64,000 nt of DNA from Actinobacteria bacterium HGW-Actinobacteria-7. GTDB taxonomy: Bacteria > Actinomycetota > Coriobacteriia > Anaerosomatales > PHET01. The notes under the pieces were generated by a model. It ran no database searches and was not told the DNA's origin. It was given only the letters and a program-made list of their open reading frames with translations. Positions 1-10,825 of this stretch are shown here, in pieces. The stretch is from assembly GCA_002841275.1 (NCBI GenBank), contig PHET01000001.1:34464-98463 (forward strand). Reading direction: 5' to 3'. The translations under genes and the position numbers were made by a program. Position 1 is the stretch's first letter. Each line of letters starts with the position of its first letter.

Positions 1-1105
<1,105 letters not shown>

Positions 1106-1302
1106 TCGTCTCGGAGCGTCTCTGAGAAGCGCTGAAGACCATGCCCTCACCGGGCGGGAATCAGACTTCTGTCTCCATGGAGTGGCAGAATCCTGGCCTG
1201 GTGCCATCACTGAGTTTCGTGCGAGACAGGCTGACAGCCGGCGTGCTCACACGAGGATTTGACCAGCGGATCAGTCGGCTCGCACTCAGAATGCCGCGAC
1301 TA

Positions 1303-1812
1303 CTAGTTGATCTTCAGCAGTTCCACTTCGTAGATGAGCACGGCGTTGGGGGGCACTGCGCCGTCACGGCCGCCCTTCGCTCCGTACCCGAGTTCGGGCT
1401 GGATGGTCAGCTTACGCTTGCCGCCGATCATCATCCCCGTCACACCCCGCGACAGGCCTGGGATGACCTTGCCCGCACCCAGCGTGAACGTCAGTGGCTT
1501 ATCGTCGCCCAGAGACGAGCCGAACTCCGAGCCGTTGGTCAGCCACCCGGTGTAGTTGATCGTCACCTTGTCTCCAGGTCGGGCAGCATGCCCTTTCCCG
1601 ACCACTTCGTCGGTAAAGACGAGCTCCTTGGGCTTCGCCGGAATGCTGGCGGACTCACTACGTGTTGCGACCTGCGAGGGCGGGGTGGCCTCAGTACTAG
1701 TAGGAGCCAGCCCCTGGGACATACTCCCTGCCAGCTCTTGGCAACCGACCAACCCAAAGACGACGAACACTGCCAGGGCAAGCTTCACGGCAAGTACCAA
1801 TCGCTTGGACAC
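1303..1812 (-). CDS. FKBP-type peptidyl-prolyl isomerase lipoprotein
   Basis: Predicted extracytoplasmic prolyl isomerase/foldase of about 169 aa. A hydrophobic signal at residues 5-23 ends in the lipobox L-V-G-C with Cys24, followed by a Ser/Thr/Pro-rich linker to about residue 62. The FKBP domain then runs to the C-terminus ('GDKVTINYTGWLTNG', 'GAGKVIPGLSRGVTGM', 'LGYGAKG', 'VPPNAVLIYEVELL'). A GTG start at 1812 is chosen because AAGGGG lies 5-6 nt upstream; the frame continues upstream to an ATG at 1866 with no better ribosome site. A weak promoter-like pair (CTGGCA at 1873-1878, CATACT at 1850-1855, 17 nt apart on this strand) lies upstream. It is a single gene between katG and a divergent membrane protein. 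Confidence 0.92.
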   Translation of the reverse strand: MSKRLVLAVKLALAVFVVFGLVGCQELAGSMSQGLAPTSTEATPPSQVATRSESASIPAKPKELVFTDEVVGKGHAARPGDKVTINYTGWLTNGSEFGSSLGDDKPLTFTLGAGKVIPGLSRGVTGMMIGGKRKLTIQPELGYGAKGGRDGAVPPNAVLIYEVELLKIN

Positions 1813-2039
1813 GTCAGCCCCTTCAGACGTCAACCGGTTGCTATGCATGAGTATGCCACGAACCACCCAATATGCCAGTGAGTTGCCGGCCGGGGGCCCA
1901 AGTCAGTGCGTTCGGAAGAGCCGCGACCAATCCGCACAATACGCTGTCTGTCACCAGCGGTATTCATCTGTCATCATGTTGGAGGGGGAGACGCTGCCGG
2001 ACGGCATTCGTCTCTGGAGTTCAACTGCCGAGGTGGAAT

Positions 2040-5000
2040 ATGGCGTCGAACGAATCGCGGCTCGCAGAGATCCAGAACATCGAGTACTTCCTTGCAAATC
2101 TCGAGTTGGCGGTCGAAAAGGGCGAAATCGGGAGCCTTGCATACGACCGGCTGAGCGCCCCCTATCTGGAGCGCCGGCGTGAACTCGAGGCGGAAGCGTC
2201 TCTCGAGGCCGAACAACAGCTCGATGCCGAGACTGCCTCTTTGACGGCAGATGTCGAGCCCGAGCCAACCATACAGGTGGACGCGGCGCCACGAAGCGAG
2301 CCCGAGTCTGCTGTCCCAGTTTCTCCTGAAGCTGACTCACCAGAACACATCTCCGTCGTTGCCGAACCCACACCGCGCGCGGAACGCGCTACCGCGAAAC
2401 CCGATAGCCGCCAGACTTCCTCAGCCCAGCCGTCCGCGGCCAGCGGGCAAGGTGGCGAGGTCGACAGACTCTTCGAGCGCGGCGCACCTCCTGGCGCCGC
2501 CCCTTGGGCGTCCAAACGATCGTCATTCTCACTCGGCAGATGGATCGCGTACGCTGGCGCATTTCTGGCGATTGCCGCTGCACTGGTCTTCGGGTTCCGT
2601 GGCTGGTTCAGATTCCCGCCGATCGTGCTACTTGCCGGGCTGATCGGCGCAACTGTTGTTCTCTATGCCGATGGTGAGTGGCTCCGCAACAAGCTTTCAC
2701 TGCCGGTTGCAGGATCCTGGCTCATGGCGGCAGGATCTGCTCTGTTCCTTCTGGACGGGCTGGCGGTGATGCGGCTGTTGAGCCTATCGGGCGCGATGCC
2801 ATGGGCCATTGTGCTGCTCGCCTGCTCGGTCGGCTACTGGCTGACCGAAGAACGCGTGGGCAACGGTTGGTTTGGTGCGGTAGGCGCGGTATTCCAGGTC
2901 GGCTTTTGGTGGATGTTGGCGTACGCACTGGGGCTAGGGATGACCTGGGCGACTGCGCTCATTGGCGTTGTGGCCGCGTTCTGGGCCTTCGCATCAGCGG
3001 AGATCGACCCCCGGGGAACACTACGCGGTCTGTCGCGCGTGTTGGCGTTCGGTGCAATCATCCTGTCTGCGCTGGTTGCTGTCGCGCTTTCGCTTCAGAT
3101 TCCTGCCGCGATGCTGAAGGGCGCACCCATTTGGGCCCTCGCAGCAGCAGCTGCGGCCGCGATCGCCGCTACTGTCGTGTTTGACCGTGCGCGCCCTTCA
3201 CTGCGCGGACGTGCCGTGGGTGCTCAACTGCCGGTTGTGATGGCGATTGGCATCATGTGGGCGCTGCGCACACGGCCGCCGGAGTTCGCACCTGGAATCG
3301 ACATCGTTGGAATGCTGTTCATACTCACAGCGGCAGACGCTGCCTACGCACTGTGGAGAAGAAGTGCCAGCTTTGCCATAGCCGCGTTCATCGGCTGGCT
3401 GATGATGTGGACAGGTGTGGCCTACGAACTCGGCTTGAACTATCCATTGATGATTGCGGCGACAGCCGGGCTGGGAATCATCTCGCTTGCCGGGGCCGGG
3501 GTCCTCGAGAACATCGCCAAGAACAGGAAGGTACCTGAGCGCAGTATCACCGGCGAGCTCTGGCAGATCGCGGGGGCGTTGACCACACTGTCCGCGGCTG
3601 TCGCGACGGCGACCCTTGGTGGCTTTCCCGGCTTCTTCAAAGCGTACCCGCTCGAGCCGCTCGGACTCAGAGGTCTGCTTGGCTTTCTCGCTGCTTGGGC
3701 ACCTGATCGGATGCCCGCATATCCGATCGTGGCTGCGTGGGTCATGGTCGCGGTCGTTATTGTGTGGATGCTCATGTCGAGAGCCTGGACCGCCACGGTT
3801 GTCGTGCTCTGGTCGTTCATTTTGGCAGCTCATATGGTGTCGATCGTGGCTCCGAACGACCAGGTCGCATGGTACGCGATGGCTCTAGTACTCGTGGCTG
3901 CTGCATGGTCACAGGCGCGGGACCACTTGGACCTCATCAAGAGCATCCCGCGCAACGGCGTAGTCGTCTTCACTCGAGCGGCGTACATCATTCTGCCGCT
4001 TGCCTCGCTCGCTATTCTCGCATCTGGTGGCGGATACCGATCGTACTCCTTCGCTGGACTGCTAGCCGTAGTGGCCGCCGCATGGCTCGCGGATGCGCTG
4101 AGGACTAAGGCTCAGCTTCTGTTCGTGCCCGTCCCCATGTTCGCCATCGCGGCAATCACTATGGCTGTTTGGACCAGCACGACCGTCGAGATCGGTGCCA
4201 TCTCTGGTTCGATTGCGGCGCTCTGTATCGCGGGCGTCGCCTTGCTCGGCGAGAGGGGACGCGGCTCTTGGGCCATTGCGGTACTAGCATCATCCGCTGC
4301 TACCGCGACCGTGCTCGCGCCACTTCTCATCGGTTCGCCTGCGTACCTCGCGCTCGACCTGCTGCTCGGTGCAGTTGTCTGGGCATTACTTGCGTGGGCG
4401 TTCTCGATACCTGAGGTCGTTGGCGCATCTGTGGGATTGGCTGTGCTGGCAATCGCTGCGCTCTTGGCATGGCTCGACCCGGCACCTTGGGTCACGATTC
4501 TGGTGCTTTCCGCGGTGAGCGCCGCGCTCCTCGCGCCACGCATCATCCTCAAGGACTCACCATCTCCTGCCGTCGCGCGCTTCTCGGCGGCAGTTGCTGC
4601 CGCGGGGCTCTTCGCACTTGCAGCGCTTGACGCCATCGGGATCGCCTCATACACGAACTTGAAGATTGCGTCTGCCACATGGTCGTCGGTCAGTGCGGCA
4701 GGTCTCGCGATCGCCCTGCTGATCACCGCCGTCTACGTGCTCGTCTGGACCATGACCGAGCGCGCGGAGATCGGCCTCTATATCGGACTTCTGCTGGTAG
4801 TTCTGGGTCTTCTCATCGGAATGGATGCTGCACAAGTACAGCAGGCCGAGGCGTATCTTCTGCCCGTGGCTCTCTACTTCGGCGCCATGGGCATGCTCTG
4901 GTCTTCGTGGAAGAAGGGCCGACCCGTTCCTGTGGGCACTGATCTGGCGGTCGTGATGCTTGGTGCGGTTGCGGCGCTGATCATCTCGCTCGGTTCGCCC

Positions 5001-5288
5001 GATACGGCGAGCATTCTTCTTCACGGATTCTGGGCTTTGGGATTGTCGGTACTCACTCTGGTGGCCGGGATGATCTTTCGCGCACGGACGCTTCTGTTCG
5101 GCGGGCTGGCGGTTCTGGTGAGCGATGCGCTATGGCTTGGGCGGAACGTCTTGGTTGGCGTACCAGACTGGGCGTGGACCAGCGCAGCGATGGCCGTTCT
5201 TCTGTTCGCCGGCATCCTCTATACGTCGCGTGCACGTATCGGCAGCTACCTGAACGCGTCCGGTGACCGCTTCGCATCCTGGCGCTAG
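2040..5288 (+). CDS. Very large polytopic membrane protein, unknown function
   Basis: About 1082 aa. ATG 2040 is chosen because AGGTGG precedes it by a few nt; the open frame extends back to 1872 without support. Residues 1-60 are charged and predicted helical (E/R/L-rich). Residues 60-160 form a Pro/Glu/Ala/Ser-rich, probably disordered linker. From about residue 165 to the end the protein is almost continuous hydrophobic segments separated by very short loops, roughly two dozen or more membrane spans, many Ala/Gly/Leu/Val-rich. No transporter, kinase, glycosyltransferase or protease motif was recognised. The architecture (short coil, linker, very many spans) resembles the actinobacterial 'SCO7613 C-terminal domain-containing' membrane proteins, but that is a resemblance from memory. 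A hairpin follows the gene. Confidence 0.85.
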   Translation: MASNESRLAEIQNIEYFLANLELAVEKGEIGSLAYDRLSAPYLERRRELEAEASLEAEQQLDAETASLTADVEPEPTIQVDAAPRSEPESAVPVSPEADSPEHISVVAEPTPRAERATAKPDSRQTSSAQPSAASGQGGEVDRLFERGAPPGAAPWASKRSSFSLGRWIAYAGAFLAIAAALVFGFRGWFRFPPIVLLAGLIGATVVLYADGEWLRNKLSLPVAGSWLMAAGSALFLLDGLAVMRLLSLSGAMPWAIVLLACSVGYWLTEERVGNGWFGAVGAVFQVGFWWMLAYALGLGMTWATALIGVVAAFWAFASAEIDPRGTLRGLSRVLAFGAIILSALVAVALSLQIPAAMLKGAPIWALAAAAAAAIAATVVFDRARPSLRGRAVGAQLPVVMAIGIMWALRTRPPEFAPGIDIVGMLFILTAADAAYALWRRSASFAIAAFIGWLMMWTGVAYELGLNYPLMIAATAGLGIISLAGAGVLENIAKNRKVPERSITGELWQIAGALTTLSAAVATATLGGFPGFFKAYPLEPLGLRGLLGFLAAWAPDRMPAYPIVAAWVMVAVVIVWMLMSRAWTATVVVLWSFILAAHMVSIVAPNDQVAWYAMALVLVAAAWSQARDHLDLIKSIPRNGVVVFTRAAYIILPLASLAILASGGGYRSYSFAGLLAVVAAAWLADALRTKAQLLFVPVPMFAIAAITMAVWTSTTVEIGAISGSIAALCIAGVALLGERGRGSWAIAVLASSAATATVLAPLLIGSPAYLALDLLLGAVVWALLAWAFSIPEVVGASVGLAVLAIAALLAWLDPAPWVTILVLSAVSAALLAPRIILKDSPSPAVARFSAAVAAAGLFALAALDAIGIASYTNLKIASATWSSVSAAGLAIALLITAVYVLVWTMTERAEIGLYIGLLLVVLGLLIGMDAAQVQQAEAYLLPVALYFGAMGMLWSSWKKGRPVPVGTDLAVVMLGAVAALIISLGSPDTASILLHGFWALGLSVLTLVAGMIFRARTLLFGGLAVLVSDALWLGRNVLVGVPDWAWTSAAMAVLLFAGILYTSRARIGSYLNASGDRFASWR

Positions 5289-5308
5289 AGGCCCAACGTC
5301 GCAGCGCG

Positions 5309-5326
5309 GCCCGACGGAGGTCGGGC
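5309..5326. terminator. Hairpin between convergent genes
   Basis: A perfect 7-bp GC stem (GCCCGAC / GTCGGGC) with a GGAG loop lies in the 49-nt gap between the membrane protein gene and the convergent hydrolase gene. There is no strong T-run on either side, so bidirectional termination is inferred from stem strength and placement. Confidence 0.5.
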
Positions 5327-5337
5327 AGTTCAGTGTC

Positions 5338-6186
5338 CTAGCGCTTCAGCAGGAACTGCAGCACCCTTGTGCTGAATTCGCCAGGTTGCCCCATCGGGAG
5401 TTCATGACCTGCGCCAGGAATGATCTCAGTCTCGATCTGAGGCGCCACAGCTGCAAGCCGAGAAACCGCCTCCTCGACCGAACACATCTGCTCGAGCTCA
5501 CCGGCCACATATAGGACCGGCACCTCGATACTGCTGAGTTCGGCGTCGCTGAGCATCCGCGGCTCAGTGAGGGCGAGCCGCTCGTCGAAGCCCCCACGAA
5601 GCCCCCATACGATATCGTCCACATGCTCGTCGAACCAGGGAGCGTCGACGGCCTGCGGCATGAGCCAGCGAAGATACGCGCGAACCGAGAGCCGCGCAGG
5701 CGTCAGAAAGGCGCCCATAGACAGCGGTCCGCCCACGTAGCTCTCCAGCGGCGGCGAAATCACCGCAAAGGGCGGGGACAGCCATACTGACTTCGCGAGT
5801 CGATTCGGTTCATGAAGAATGTAGTCAGCGGCCAACCACGCGCCGAACGAGCACCCCACGAGACTGATGCCATCTGTAAGACCGAGCCCGTCGAACAGCC
5901 CACTCAGCCACCCGGCATAGTCGACTGGGCTCGCCGAGTCCTGATGGTTCGTGCTTCGGCCGAAGTTATACGGATTGTCCACCGCATAGGTGCAGAAGGA
6001 TTCTGAGAGCGCCTCGATCACCGGCGACCACATCAGTGAAGTGTCCCATTCACCGGGAAGCAGGACCAACGGTGGTCCGTCGACGGGCCCGCTGATCCGG
6101 ACGTAGGTCTGTTCGTCCTCCGTGACGACTACCCTGATCTCGGAATCCAGAGGCCACGAACCAGCCCGCGCGTCGTAGCGTGCCAA
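5338..6186 (-). CDS. Alpha/beta-hydrolase, start uncertain
   Basis: Serine hydrolase-fold enzyme, 282 aa from the TTG at 6186. The nucleophile elbow is G-C-S-F-G (Ser113), the oxyanion region is 'LVLLPGEWD', and the catalytic His is His261 in 'GAGHELP'. The acid position reads 'GELEQ', Glu rather than the usual Asp. The substrate is unknown. The frame stays open upstream to 6264 and encodes residues that look like a family N-terminus ('YNPFRS' then 'RDRYLARYD'), but no ATG, GTG or TTG occurs there. A GAGGAG ribosome site (6256-6261) sits 6 nt before an in-frame ACG at 6249. The gene may therefore start at ACG, or have lost its start. No operon partners. Confidence 0.85.
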   Translation of the reverse strand: MARYDARAGSWPLDSEIRVVVTEDEQTYVRISGPVDGPPLVLLPGEWDTSLMWSPVIEALSESFCTYAVDNPYNFGRSTNHQDSASPVDYAGWLSGLFDGLGLTDGISLVGCSFGAWLAADYILHEPNRLAKSVWLSPPFAVISPPLESYVGGPLSMGAFLTPARLSVRAYLRWLMPQAVDAPWFDEHVDDIVWGLRGGFDERLALTEPRMLSDAELSSIEVPVLYVAGELEQMCSVEEAVSRLAAVAPQIETEIIPGAGHELPMGQPGEFSTRVLQFLLKR

Positions 6187-6249
6187 GTAGCGATCGCGCG
6201 CCTTGGCCGAGCGGAACGGGTTGTAGGCGGGAAGTCCTGTGGCCGTCGT

Positions 6250-6528
6250 GTCACACTCCTCAGGTCAACTATGCTCCTGTGACGTGACGACGCTCTTGCC
6301 CGACGAATCGCGCTAGCGCCTTGAGCATCTGCATCGCCCGCACACTAGGTGAATGGTATCAGTTCGGGGCATGTGCCCCCACTCGACGCGTCGACTTTCG
6401 AACGGTTTGGTTTGACGGGACGACTCTGCGTTGGTAGATGCACTGCGCCAATTGAATCAAGTGCCCGCCGGGCGCCGCGTCTTATGGGCACATTCTTTCT
6501 GGACATGTGACTCTTATTGGGAGGCCCG
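6250..6528 (+). other. corA upstream region: palindrome and leader hairpins
   Basis: This non-coding stretch separates the hydrolase from corA. It holds GGGGC/GCCCC (6366-6379), a perfect 12-bp palindrome TCGACGCGTCGA (6383-6394) directly followed by TTCGAA (6397-6402), a candidate promoter (6412-6440), and a leader hairpin whose arms are GTGCCC (6461-6466) and GGGCAC (6486-6491). No M-box or other known riboswitch was recognised. The palindrome lies just upstream of the -35 and could be an operator (inference). Confidence 0.4.
6412..6440 (+). promoter_or_regulatory. Candidate corA promoter
   Basis: TTGACG (6412-6417), 17-nt spacer, then TAGATG (6435-6440) preceded by TGG, an extended -10 feature. 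The -35 is good and the -10 is weak. The predicted leader is about 80 nt. Confidence 0.4.
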
Positions 6529-7485
6529 GTGGCAACAGTCAACCTACGCTGGATGGATTCTTCGGGCGTTTTGCACTCTGGCGACCTCGCACAGTTACCT
6601 GATAGTCGCGGAGCCAAGTGGCGGTGGGTAGATGTCATGCCGGTGGAGGAGGACACGCTTAGACAGCTCGCTGTTGAGTTCGAACTTCATCCGCTACTGG
6701 TCGAAGACGCACTTCATGAGCAGCCGCGTCCCAAATTCGATTCCTTTCCCGACGGGTCATTCATCAGTTGGCTCTACGTACTGCCCTCTGTGGACAGTCA
6801 GCTCTTAACTGGCGAGATCGACGCCTTCATAGGTAGCGACTACCTGATCACGGTCCATGGCGCGGAGGTACCTCAGGTGCTCGACGTGTTCCAGGAGTTG
6901 TCACGTCAGCCGACACTCGGTACTGACTGGCTCTTGCACGCGATAGTGGACAGGCTGGTCGACTCCCTACTGCCGTACGTGGACGAACTGGGTGACGCAC
7001 TTGATGACATCGAGGACCGATTGCTCGATCGCCCGACGACGGATGACCTGCAGAAACTCTACACGATCAGACGCCGACTGGTCAGTCTCCATCGGATCAT
7101 CTCGCCTGAGCGTGACCTGATACGTGGGCTTGCCCGAGAGCGCAACATCGTCAGCGAGGATGCATATCGGTACTTCCAAGACGTCGGCGATCACTTGGCG
7201 CACGTTGAAGACTCCATAGAGACCTACCGTGACGTTGGCGCGGCCGCAATGGACATCTATCTATCCGCTCAGAACAACCGAATGAACGAAATCATGAAAC
7301 AGTTGACGGTAGTTGCCACGATATTCATGCCCTTGACCCTCATCTCGGGTATCTACGGGATGAACCTGTTGCGGGGGATGTGGCCGGTCCCTACGGGGTA
7401 TTGGTCTTTCGTACTCGTCATCGGGTCGATGATCTCAATCGCGACAGCCATGTCGCTCTATTTCCGGAGGAAGCAGTGGTGGTGA
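6529..7485 (+). CDS. corA: CorA-family magnesium/divalent cation channel
   Basis: Inner-membrane Mg2+ (Co2+/Ni2+) channel, about 318 aa and normal length. The acidic/helical N-terminal cytoplasmic domain (residues 1-255, with the long stalk 'DEYLGDALDDIED'-like region near 140-160) is followed by two C-terminal spans. The signature Y-G-M-N lies at the end of the first span (GMN at about 277-279), and the basic tail reads 'RRKQWW'. GTG 6529 is chosen because GGGAGG precedes it at 4 nt spacing; the TTG at 6517 overlaps that ribosome site. The stop overlaps the start of the next gene, so the two are probably co-translated. Confidence 0.95.
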   Translation: MATVNLRWMDSSGVLHSGDLAQLPDSRGAKWRWVDVMPVEEDTLRQLAVEFELHPLLVEDALHEQPRPKFDSFPDGSFISWLYVLPSVDSQLLTGEIDAFIGSDYLITVHGAEVPQVLDVFQELSRQPTLGTDWLLHAIVDRLVDSLLPYVDELGDALDDIEDRLLDRPTTDDLQKLYTIRRRLVSLHRIISPERDLIRGLARERNIVSEDAYRYFQDVGDHLAHVEDSIETYRDVGAAAMDIYLSAQNNRMNEIMKQLTVVATIFMPLTLISGIYGMNLLRGMWPVPTGYWSFVLVIGSMISIATAMSLYFRRKQWW

Positions 7486-8144
7486 GCGATTCTGCCAACG
7501 AACCAAAGAACATCGACGCCATCGATCACAGCCACGACGTGTACACCGTGGCCAATATCATCACCGTTCTCAGGCTCATCCTGGTCCCATTCTTCTTTGC
7601 CGTTCTTATCGAGACAGGCAACGACATGCTTTCGTTCACCCTGTTCGCTGTTGCTGCCTCAACAGACTGGATCGACGGCCAGATAGCCCGGAGGACGGGC
7701 ACCGTCACCGAGCTTGGCAAAGCTATCGATCCTCTTGTGGACCGGCTCCTACTCGCATCCGGCGTGCTGGGACTGTACTTGATCGGTCGACTGCCGGGTT
7801 GGCTTGTCGTAGTACTGGTAGCTCGCGATGTGTACTTGTTGGGCGGCGCCTACCGCTTGGCACGACTCGGTGCCGGTAAGTTGCCGGTCGTCTACATCGG
7901 CAAGGCGACGACCGCCCTGCTTCTGTTTGGGTTCTCCGACTTGATCTTGGGCTGGCCTGTCGTGCCCGGGCTTTCGGTTTTGGACAATGCGAACCTTCCC
8001 GGTTTCGGCGGGTCCGGTGTGGCTGTCGGGATGTGGTTCGTCTATCTCGGGACACTCACGTCACTTCTCACCATGCTCGTGTACACGCTCCAAGCGCGAG
8101 CCGCTTTGAGCAGGGTTCGCACAGAATCCGAGCACATCCAGTGA
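7476..8144 (+). CDS. CDP-alcohol phosphatidyltransferase (cardiolipin or PGP synthase type)
   Basis: Integral membrane phospholipid-synthesis enzyme, about 222 aa. The signature D-G-x2-A-R-x8-G-x3-D-x3-D is complete: Asp67-Gly68, Ala71-Arg72, Gly81, Asp85, Asp89. Around six spans follow or flank it. Three consecutive GTG codons (7476, 7479, 7482) follow GGAGG at 7466-7470, so the exact start is uncertain by two residues; it overlaps the corA stop. The canonical pgsA is at 59832-60527 beside rimO and cinA. This copy is therefore more likely a CMP-forming cardiolipin synthase or another head-group enzyme (inference); the motif alone does not tell. Confidence 0.88.
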   Translation: MVVSDSANEPKNIDAIDHSHDVYTVANIITVLRLILVPFFFAVLIETGNDMLSFTLFAVAASTDWIDGQIARRTGTVTELGKAIDPLVDRLLLASGVLGLYLIGRLPGWLVVVLVARDVYLLGGAYRLARLGAGKLPVVYIGKATTALLLFGFSDLILGWPVVPGLSVLDNANLPGFGGSGVAVGMWFVYLGTLTSLLTMLVYTLQARAALSRVRTESEHIQ

Positions 8145-8157
8145 TGGGGGATCAGGA

Positions 8158-10671
8158 ATGAAAGCAGTCATCATGGCGGGTGGGGAGGGCACTCGGTTGC
8201 GACCACTGACGTCCCTGCTTCCCAAACCGATGGTTCCCATCGTGAACCAACCAGTCATGGAACACATCGTCGGTCTGGTCAAACATCACGGGATCACGGA
8301 GATTGTGGCGACCCTCGCGTTCATGCCCCAGGTCATCGCGGACTACTTCGGGGGAGGCGAGGAGTGGGGAGTGGCCCTCGAGTATGCGATTGAGGAGTCC
8401 CCACTCGGCACTGCGGGATCGGTGAAGAACGCTCAAGCGTTGTTGGCCGATGACGAGCCCTTCTTGGTGATCAGCGGCGATGCACTTACTGATATCGATC
8501 TAGGGGAGGTCATCGACTTTCACAAGCGCATGGGTGGAGCGGTCACCATCGCACTCAAGTCGATGCCGGACCCACTGGACTTCGGCGTGGTCATCACGGC
8601 AGCCGACGGGCTCATCGAGAGATTCCTTGAGAAGCCAACATGGGGTCAGGTCTTCAGTGACCGCATCAACACGGGAATCTACGTCGTGGAGCCATGGGTG
8701 CTCAATGAGATTCCTCAGGACACACCCTATGATTTCTCGGCGGACCTGTTTCCTAAGCTGATGGAACAAGGGCACAAGCTGTACGGCATCACCGTGGATG
8801 GCTATTGGTGCGACGTTGGGGGCCGCGAGACCTACGTCCAGGCCCACCGCGACATTCTCTCGGGCATGGCGAGGGTCTACGTACCCGGAATCTCGGCACG
8901 AGAAGGCCTCTGGATCGCAGACAGCGCGCTTGTGGACCCGACTGCCAAGATTGGCGAAAGGGTCGTCATCGGGAAGAACACCAAGATTCGTGCAGACGCG
9001 GTGGTTGGCGACTATGCGGTCATCGGTGACAACTGCATCGTGGGTAGCGAGGCCCGCGTCTCGGACTCGATAGTCTGGGACGACACCTTCATCGGAAAGC
9101 ACACAGAAGTTTCCGGCGCAATCCTGTGCAGACACGTCGATGTCCGAGCCCAGAGCATCGTCGAGCCCGGAGTGTGTATCGGGAGCGAGTCTGTCATCGG
9201 TCTCGGTGCCCATATCGGCGGGAATGTTCAGATCTTTCCCTACAAGCGTGTTGAGCCCTCGGCGATGGTCACTTCTTCACTGATTTGGGAGTCCACGGGA
9301 CCACGTTCGCTGTTCGGCGACGCGAGCATCCTGGGCCTCATTGGCATCGATATCACCCCTGAGCTTGGGCTTCGAGTGGCCGAGGCGTTCGGATCCCTGC
9401 TTCCAAAGGGGGGCCATGTCGTGGTTACCCGGGACACCTCGAAGGCCGCGCGCATGGTGAAGCGTGCCATCGCGGCTGGATTGAACGCAGCCGGTATCAA
9501 TGTGCGCGACTTGAGAGTGGCCTCACCGGCTCTCAGCCGATTCACGACACAGAAGACCAGATGTGTGGGAGGAATACACATCTGCTCCGTTCCCGACGAC
9601 CCGCAATCCTTGGAGATCAGGTTCTTCGACAGGAACGGCCTGGACATCACCCCCTGGGAGCAGAAGAAGATCGAGCGGCTCTACTTCCGCGCGGAGTTCC
9701 GACGTGCCTTCTTCGAGGACGTCGGTGAGATCCTGTACCCGCCGCGACCGCTCGAGTACTACACAGTGGCGCTGAACGAAGCCATCGCGCAGATCGGCAA
9801 CGACGGCGGGTGGCGCCATGTAGTCACGGACATGGGTGGAGGAACGGCGTCATTGGTACTACCTTCCGTGGCCGCTGACTGGCACATCAAGCTAATCGCG
9901 CTGAACCCCGTCGTCGACTTCGAGGCCAGCTCTGCGTTCGCAGAGTCCCAACCCGAAGCGGTCAGCCAGCTCAAGCACGCACTCGAGTTGTTCGGCGCCG
10001 ATCTTGGCGTCGCGTTCGACAAGGGAGCCGAGCGCGTCATGCTCATGATGAAGAGTGGCGCCATGTTGGATGGCGATACCGCTTTGCACTTGATGGTGGA
10101 TCTGTGGTGTCGCACTCGCGGTGATGTTGACGGAGCGATCGCTGTGCCGCTGACAGCCTCTTTGACGGTCGAAACAATCGCTGCGCGGTACGGCCGACAC
10201 GTCGTACGTCCCGGAAGGTCTCGGAGGGCGCTGGCGCAGGCGGTGCTGGACAGACGCGCGGTCTTCGCCGGCGGAGCTACCGGCGGATATATCTTTGGCG
10301 ACTTCTTTCCCGCCTACGACGGAGTGCTCACTCTGGGCATGGTCACACGGATGCTCGCATCCTCAGGCCGAACCATCGACGAACTTGTTGCTGAGCTTCC
10401 TTCGTTCCACAAGACCCATCTGAAGGTCTTCTGCCCGACTGAACGAAAGGGAGCTGTCATGCGCGCAATCATTGATGAGGCCGCGACCATGGCCTCGGAT
10501 CTGACAGAAGGGGTCCGTGTAAGCTACGACGACGGCTGGGCGCTCGTCCTTCCGGATTCCGTCGATCCCGAAGTCGGTGTATGGGCAGAGGCCTCCGACG
10601 CTGATTCCGCACTCCAGCGGGCGGGATACTGGCGCGACGTGGTGACGCGCGCGACACGTCAGCAAGGCTGA
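8158..10671 (+). CDS. Fused sugar-nucleotidyltransferase / left-handed beta-helix / phosphomannomutase-like protein
   Basis: 837 aa, annotated in actinobacteria as mannose-1-phosphate guanylyltransferase/phosphomannomutase. Residues 1-235 form a nucleotidyltransferase with '[13 protein letters not shown]' and the metal-binding 'GDALTDIDL'. Residues 250-370 show hexapeptide repeats. Residues 380-837 follow the phosphohexomutase fold, but its catalytic loops are altered. The phosphoserine loop (T-A-S-H-N-P in active enzymes) reads I-C-S-V-P-D-D-P at 475-482, and the Mg loop D-x-D-x-D-R reads D-K-G-A-E-R at 621-626. The first domain should be active on a sugar 1-phosphate; the mutase domain is probably regulatory or structural (inference). 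It starts 13 nt after the phosphatidyltransferase stop and likely shares its transcript. Confidence 0.9.
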   Translation: MKAVIMAGGEGTRLRPLTSLLPKPMVPIVNQPVMEHIVGLVKHHGITEIVATLAFMPQVIADYFGGGEEWGVALEYAIEESPLGTAGSVKNAQALLADDEPFLVISGDALTDIDLGEVIDFHKRMGGAVTIALKSMPDPLDFGVVITAADGLIERFLEKPTWGQVFSDRINTGIYVVEPWVLNEIPQDTPYDFSADLFPKLMEQGHKLYGITVDGYWCDVGGRETYVQAHRDILSGMARVYVPGISAREGLWIADSALVDPTAKIGERVVIGKNTKIRADAVVGDYAVIGDNCIVGSEARVSDSIVWDDTFIGKHTEVSGAILCRHVDVRAQSIVEPGVCIGSESVIGLGAHIGGNVQIFPYKRVEPSAMVTSSLIWESTGPRSLFGDASILGLIGIDITPELGLRVAEAFGSLLPKGGHVVVTRDTSKAARMVKRAIAAGLNAAGINVRDLRVASPALSRFTTQKTRCVGGIHICSVPDDPQSLEIRFFDRNGLDITPWEQKKIERLYFRAEFRRAFFEDVGEILYPPRPLEYYTVALNEAIAQIGNDGGWRHVVTDMGGGTASLVLPSVAADWHIKLIALNPVVDFEASSAFAESQPEAVSQLKHALELFGADLGVAFDKGAERVMLMMKSGAMLDGDTALHLMVDLWCRTRGDVDGAIAVPLTASLTVETIAARYGRHVVRPGRSRRALAQAVLDRRAVFAGGATGGYIFGDFFPAYDGVLTLGMVTRMLASSGRTIDELVAELPSFHKTHLKVFCPTERKGAVMRAIIDEAATMASDLTEGVRVSYDDGWALVLPDSVDPEVGVWAEASDADSALQRAGYWRDVVTRATRQQG

Positions 10672-10825
10672 TCTATGGCGTAGGGCTTGCTTTCTCTCTT
10701 GTCACCTGCGGTAACGGCCGCATGACATACTGCCCGGGTGACACCATTGTCGCGGTATGCTCCTACCATATCGCTGACGGTCGACTACATGCGAGCCCAC
10801 TCGCATATGAAAGTGAGATTCCTAC

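Noticed and set aside
1120-1165. CTGAGA followed by GC-rich sequence, reminiscent of a TPP riboswitch
   Set aside because: The rest of the THI-box (conserved second half) is absent and no thiamine gene follows.
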